Shown one piece after another: positions 60,417 through 64,000 of a DNA stretch of 64,000 nucleotides. Origin of the DNA: Rhodobacter sp. (lineage in GTDB: Bacteria > Pseudomonadota > Alphaproteobacteria > Rhodobacterales > Rhodobacteraceae). Under the pieces are notes generated by a model that saw only the letters and a program-made list of their open reading frames with translations, had not been told where the DNA came from and did not search any database. The first letter of the stretch is position 1. Each line of letters starts with the position of its first letter. The translations under genes were made by a program, and so were the position numbers. Location of the stretch: assembly GCA_027484145.1 (NCBI GenBank), contig JAIXUH010000026.1, positions 372,001 to 436,000 of the forward strand, given 5' to 3'.

Positions 60417-61067
60417 ATGCCGCGCTCTTATGCCTTGTCTGATGATGCCCGCGCCGGGCGGGTGGCCAAGAAACAGGCCACCCGCGAGGCGCTATTGGAC
60501 GCTGCGCGGACGTTGTTTGCGGAAAAGGGCTATAATGGCGTGTCGGTCACCGAAATCGGCAAAAAGGCCGGGGTGTCGCACACTCTGATCAACAGCTATT
60601 TCGGGGGCAAGGCTGGTCTGATTGCAGCCGTGATCCAGGGCACCAATGCCCCGCAGGCCGATGCGATGCGGGCCATTCTGGGTGGCGGCGGCACGCCGGT
60701 CGAACGGCTGTTCGCGCTGCTGAACGTCTGGGCGCAGTATGATCTGGCCGACCGCAAACTACTGGCGGTGCTACAGTCAAACACATGGGTCTGGGATGCC
60801 TCGTCCGAGGCGGCCAATCGCGCCGACCTGAAGCCATTCTACGCAGCCTTGGCCGATCTTGTCCGCGAAGCGCGCGATGCGGGCCTTGCCCAAGGGCACA
60901 TCGCCCCGGCCGATGTGGCCGAGGCGCTGTTTGCGATCTATACCTATGGCACGCGGCGGGCGCTGTTTGATCCGTTGTCGCCCGATGCGGCGGTGGTGGC
61001 AATGTGGCCGCAGATCGAGGCTGCGGCGGGACTTTTGCCCCGCCGCGCGCCAGAGCCGGATCAGTAG
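60417..61067 (+). CDS. TetR family transcriptional regulator
   Basis: 216 aa. Helix-turn-helix: LLDAARTLFAEKGYNGVSVT, KKAGVSHTLINSYFGGKAGL, then a helical effector domain (FYAALADLVREARDAGLAQG). ATG 60417 has no ribosome-binding site upstream and lies just after TTGACA (60382-60387), so leaderless translation is possible. An inverted repeat AATGAGATT/AATCTCATT (60346-60383) precedes it. Confidence 0.92.
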   Translation: MPRSYALSDDARAGRVAKKQATREALLDAARTLFAEKGYNGVSVTEIGKKAGVSHTLINSYFGGKAGLIAAVIQGTNAPQADAMRAILGGGGTPVERLFALLNVWAQYDLADRKLLAVLQSNTWVWDASSEAANRADLKPFYAALADLVREARDAGLAQGHIAPADVAEALFAIYTYGTRRALFDPLSPDAAVVAMWPQIEAAAGLLPRRAPEPDQ

Positions 61068-61579
61068 ATCAGGCTGTCGTAAATCCCGAAGGCCCCGGCG
61101 CGGTTGCGCAACTGCCCTTCGCCGCCTGCGTCACGCGCATAGGCCACGATGGCGCGATAGGTGCCCGGACCAAAGGCGCCGTCGATGCCGCCGGTGTAAT
61201 AGCCATAAGAGCGCAGACGGCTTTGGATGGCGCGGCGTTCCTGATGGCCATAGGCGTTAAAGGCCTGCGCCGCCGTGGTGCGGTAGACGGAGCCGTTCGT
61301 GCCGACCACACGCCCTGTCGTGCGGTGTTCCTCTTCATAGCGCGGCTGGTGGCGTGGCTGGTAATGCTCTTCATAGCGCGGTTGCGGTGCGGGCTGGTTG
61401 CGGCGCTGTGCGTCTTTCAGCAGCGCGCCGACGATCACGGTCGCGGCCACGCCTTTCAGAAAGTTCTGCTCATTCTTGCCCCAGGCATGGGCAGGGGCGG
61501 CGGTACTGAGCGCAACGGAAAGTGCCGTCACAGCGGCGACAAAGGTGGTTTTCAAAGACGGCAGCATGGTGGGCAGCAT
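61061..61579 (-). CDS. Secreted protein with peptidoglycan-binding domain
   Basis: 172 aa. Signal peptide (MLPTMLPSLKTTFVAAVTAL, cleavage after AHA). A Gln/Arg/Tyr-rich linker (YEEHYQPRHQPRYEEEH) precedes a PG-binding-1 domain (QSRLRSYGYYTGGIDGAFGP, GTYRAIVAYARDAG). Overlaps the convergent TetR gene by seven bases. ATG 61579 follows AAAGGAATTCATC. Confidence 0.85.
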   Translation of the reverse strand: MLPTMLPSLKTTFVAAVTALSVALSTAAPAHAWGKNEQNFLKGVAATVIVGALLKDAQRRNQPAPQPRYEEHYQPRHQPRYEEEHRTTGRVVGTNGSVYRTTAAQAFNAYGHQERRAIQSRLRSYGYYTGGIDGAFGPGTYRAIVAYARDAGGEGQLRNRAGAFGIYDSLIY

Positions 61580-61719
61580 GATGAATTCCTTTCCAAAGGA
61601 GGCCCCGCGGACCGAGCAGATCTGACGGGGGCGTTTCGATGGATCAGGGAATAGGCTTGCGGTGCATGCTAAGCAAAATCGTGGCGATGCTATGTGATAG
61701 CGGGCGCTATTTCAAAGGT

Positions 61720-63291
61720 TTAGCCAGCACGAACTTCAATCATCCGGGGGCCTTGCGCTGGGCGGGCCAAGGCATCGCGAAGGGCCGTGGGGTTGGCAGG
61801 AACCGACTGGAAGGGCAGATCGCAGGCGGCGGCAAAGGGATCCATCCGCAACGGGGTCGGCGTGCAGCCGATCACCTGCGCACCCGCCCCGGCCATGGCT
61901 TCGGCGATCTCGCGAAAGCCCGCGTTGTTCCAGACCACAAAGGTGATGGGCAGACCTTCGTCGACGGCGGTGCGCAACTCGCCGGGGCTGAACTGCAGAC
62001 CCCCATCGCCAATCAGGCAGACGACCGGCGTGCCCGCCGCGCCAAGGGCGGCCCCGACTGCCGCGCCCGGTGCAAAGCCAAGCGCGCCATAGCCGGTTGC
62101 GGCATTGAACCAGCCGCCGGGGCGGTCGTGGTCGTGATAGAGGTTGGCGGCATAGACCGGCTGTGTGCTGTCGCCGACGATGATGGCGCCGGGGATGGCG
62201 TCGCAGATCGCCTCGACCATCGCCAGTTGGGCCGGCATGTCGGGGTGCAGCCCGGCCAGTTCGGCCCGCGCCGCCTGTCGTGCAGCACCGGCCCGCGCTA
62301 CGCCATCACCACGGCGTGGCGTGAGGCCGTCACCCAATGCGGTCAATGCCGCCCCGGCATCGGCCTGCAGGTACAGGGCGGCGGGATGGCGGGCCAACTG
62401 GTCGGCACAGACATCAATGCGCACCATCCCCGACAGGTCGGGAAAACCGCCGCGCACATACATGTCGTAATCGGTCGGTCCCAGTTCTGTGCCCACGGCG
62501 AGGATCAGGTCGGCCGCGCCGATCAGGGCGCGTGTGGCGTCAAGACTGGGCGAGGCGGGCACCCCCAAGGGATGCCTGTGCATGAGCCCGCGCGCGTTTG
62601 CGGTCTGCACAACCGGCGAATCCCATGCTGCGGCCACTGTGGTCAGGGCAGCGCCTGCCCGACGCACCCCACCCCCCGCCAGAATGACGGGACGTTTGGC
62701 CGCCGCCATCCGCTGCAGCGCCGACTCGATCATCTGTGGGTCGATGTCCGGTTGCGGCACGACCTGCGGCGCCGGCAAAGGCGGGCAGGGCAGGGGCATC
62801 ACATCTGTCGGCACATCAAGGTGAACGGGGCCGGGGCGACCCAAGGCCAGCCGCGCAAAGGCACGGTCCAGTGCCGGGCCAAGGTCATCGGCGGCCATCA
62901 CGGTTTCGGTCGGGCAAAGCGCCCGCACCATCGCCGCCTGATCGGGCAATTCGTGCAACAGCCCAAGACCGCGCCCCAAGGATTCCCGCCGGTTTACCCC
63001 CGAAATCACCAACACCGGCACCGAATCCGCACGTGACTGGGCCATGGCGGTCAAGGCATTGGTCAGCCCCGGCCCGGTTATGACAAAAGCCACCCCGGGT
63101 TTGCCCGTCACACGGGCATAGCCATCGGCCATGAAGGCGGCCCCTTGTTCGTGCCGTGCGGTCACATGGCGCACCGACGACCCCGCAAGGCCGCGATAAA
63201 GCTCCACCGTGTGCACGCCGGGAATGCCGAACACCACCTCAACCCCGCGCGCCGCCAGCCCCTCGACCAGCCGTTGACCGACAGTTGCCAT
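61720..63291 (-). CDS. aruI: 2-ketoarginine decarboxylase AruI (ThDP-dependent)
   Basis: 523 aa ThDP enzyme of the acetolactate-synthase group. ThDP glutamate in VTARHEQGAAFMADGYAR, the ThDP-binding GDGGLQFSPGELRTAVDEG followed by VVWNN, and a central FAD-like domain. Makes 4-guanidinobutyraldehyde from 2-ketoarginine (5-guanidino-2-oxopentanoate). Assignment rests on the adjacent aminotransferase and on general likeness; a plain acetolactate synthase is the alternative. Follows aruH by three bases. Confidence 0.75.
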   Translation of the reverse strand: MATVGQRLVEGLAARGVEVVFGIPGVHTVELYRGLAGSSVRHVTARHEQGAAFMADGYARVTGKPGVAFVITGPGLTNALTAMAQSRADSVPVLVISGVNRRESLGRGLGLLHELPDQAAMVRALCPTETVMAADDLGPALDRAFARLALGRPGPVHLDVPTDVMPLPCPPLPAPQVVPQPDIDPQMIESALQRMAAAKRPVILAGGGVRRAGAALTTVAAAWDSPVVQTANARGLMHRHPLGVPASPSLDATRALIGAADLILAVGTELGPTDYDMYVRGGFPDLSGMVRIDVCADQLARHPAALYLQADAGAALTALGDGLTPRRGDGVARAGAARQAARAELAGLHPDMPAQLAMVEAICDAIPGAIIVGDSTQPVYAANLYHDHDRPGGWFNAATGYGALGFAPGAAVGAALGAAGTPVVCLIGDGGLQFSPGELRTAVDEGLPITFVVWNNAGFREIAEAMAGAGAQVIGCTPTPLRMDPFAAACDLPFQSVPANPTALRDALARPAQGPRMIEVRAG

Positions 63292-63294
63292 GCC

Positions 63295-64000
63295 CTAAGC
63301 CCCCTTTGTGACATACCGTGCAATGCGGGTCGCGGCCTCGACCATCGCGCAATCGGGTTGCGTCAGGCTGATGCGCAACCAGCCCGCCAGACCCTGCCCA
63401 AAACTTTCGCCCGGCATGGTGGCGACGCTTTCCGCCTCGAGCAGGCCAAGCGCGAAGACTTCGCCCGACAGGCCCGTGCTGCGGATATCCAGCAGGGCAA
63501 ACATCCCGGCGTCAGGCTGGTGCACCTTGAGCCCCGCCACACCGTCCAGCCGTTCGGCCAAGATGGCGGCACGGGCGCGGAACCGCATCGCCATGTCTGC
63601 CGCAACTTCGGACGGTTGCGCGACGGCCAGTGCGGTGGCGTCGGCGATGAAGGGCTGGTTACCGAACAGCATGGTTTCCGCCAGCGGCAGCGCCCGGTCG
63701 ATAAAGGCGGAAGGCCCCACGCACCAGCCAGAGCGAAACCCCGGCGCGGCATGGGATTTTGAAATGGACGCGGCCACCACGACCCGGTCGGCGAGGGCCG
63801 CGTCATCCATGGGTGAGGCGAAGGAGACACCCGGAAACACCAGTTCCTCATATACCTCGTCCGAGATCACCCACAGATCATGCGCGCGCGCAACTTCGCC
63901 AAGGGCGGCAAGGTCAGCCGGGGTCAGAACCGCCCCCGTGGGGTTATGTGGGCTGTTCAGGAACAGCACCCGCGACCGGGGTGTGATGCGTGCCGTCACA
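63295..64000 (-). CDS. aruH: Arginine-pyruvate transaminase AruH-like aminotransferase (truncated by window edge)
   Basis: Carboxy-terminal 234 codons of a class I/II PLP aminotransferase; the amino terminus lies beyond the window. NSPHNPTGAVLTPADLAALG and WVISDEVYEELVFPG precede the PLP lysine in SISKSHAAPGFRSGW. It ends three bases before aruI, as in the AruHI pathway of Pseudomonas; substrate specificity is inferred from this pairing. Confidence 0.75.
   Translation of the reverse strand, partial: VTARITPRSRVLFLNSPHNPTGAVLTPADLAALGEVARAHDLWVISDEVYEELVFPGVSFASPMDDAALADRVVVAASISKSHAAPGFRSGWCVGPSAFIDRALPLAETMLFGNQPFIADATALAVAQPSEVAADMAMRFRARAAILAERLDGVAGLKVHQPDAGMFALLDIRSTGLSGEVFALGLLEAESVATMPGESFGQGLAGWLRISLTQPDCAMVEAATRIARYVTKGA

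Overview
The window is GC-rich, densely coded chromosomal DNA from an alphaproteobacterium, most likely a member of the Rhodobacteraceae (Rhodobacter/Gemmobacter/Tabrizicola-like). The evidence is an ffh - chorismate mutase - rpsP - rimM - trmD - rplS - rpmE order, a MipZ-type ParA ATPase, an F0 operon atpI-atpB-atpE-atpF2-atpF without F1 genes, a glcDEF operon, and two copies of a hairpin plus GAGGATATTTGG repeat of a kind common in that family. No rRNA, tRNA, CRISPR array, insertion sequence or prophage was seen.

Layout. 1-2116: truncated LysR regulator, a small membrane protein, and an exported protein built of three internal repeats. 2402-10483: translation and secretion cluster (ffh, rpsP, rimM, trmD, rplS, rpmE) interrupted by three tandem GNAT acetyltransferases, AroQ and an oppositely oriented fasciclin-like gene. 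10664-16583: mipZ, matB, an ArsR repressor with two operators, and the F0 ATP synthase operon. 16668-20973: FadR-type regulator, OmpA-like lipoprotein, AraC/MGMT repair protein, endonuclease III, adenosine kinase. 21040-26803: surface-glycan genes (methyltransferase, GT42-like protein, acyltransferase 3, sulfotransferase, GT14 transferase). 26815-32340: HIT, DUF1203, two YdeI-like proteins around an MmcQ protein, and polA.

32448-36498: tandem secreted caspase-like proteins with Sel1 repeats. 36505-38150: CHCC zinc finger, hydroxypyruvate-isomerase-like protein, DUF1285. 38211-44922: MoxR/DUF58/DUF4159 operon. 44962-46734: amidase and DUF599 protein. 46841-51894: glycolate oxidase glcD-glcE-unknown-glcF. 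51934-54129: outer-membrane-like protein and two tandem trypsin-like proteases. 54306-57435: Hsp20 with a ROSE-type RNA thermometer, a duplicated hsp20 3' end flanking a VOC gene, a VOC/TetR divergent pair and a membrane protein; this stretch looks like accessory DNA. 57526-61579: ECF sigma factor with a vWA membrane protein, a second TetR regulator and a peptidoglycan-binding protein. 61720-64000: aruI and truncated aruH of the arginine transaminase pathway.

Main regulatory links: the FadR-type regulator at 16668 carries upstream of itself the same TGGTCA-N7-TRACCA palindrome found in the glcD promoter region, so it may be the glycolate regulator although 29 kb away; hsp20 has a candidate heat-shock promoter followed by a ROSE-like leader; the ArsR and TetR genes each have paired palindromes next to them.
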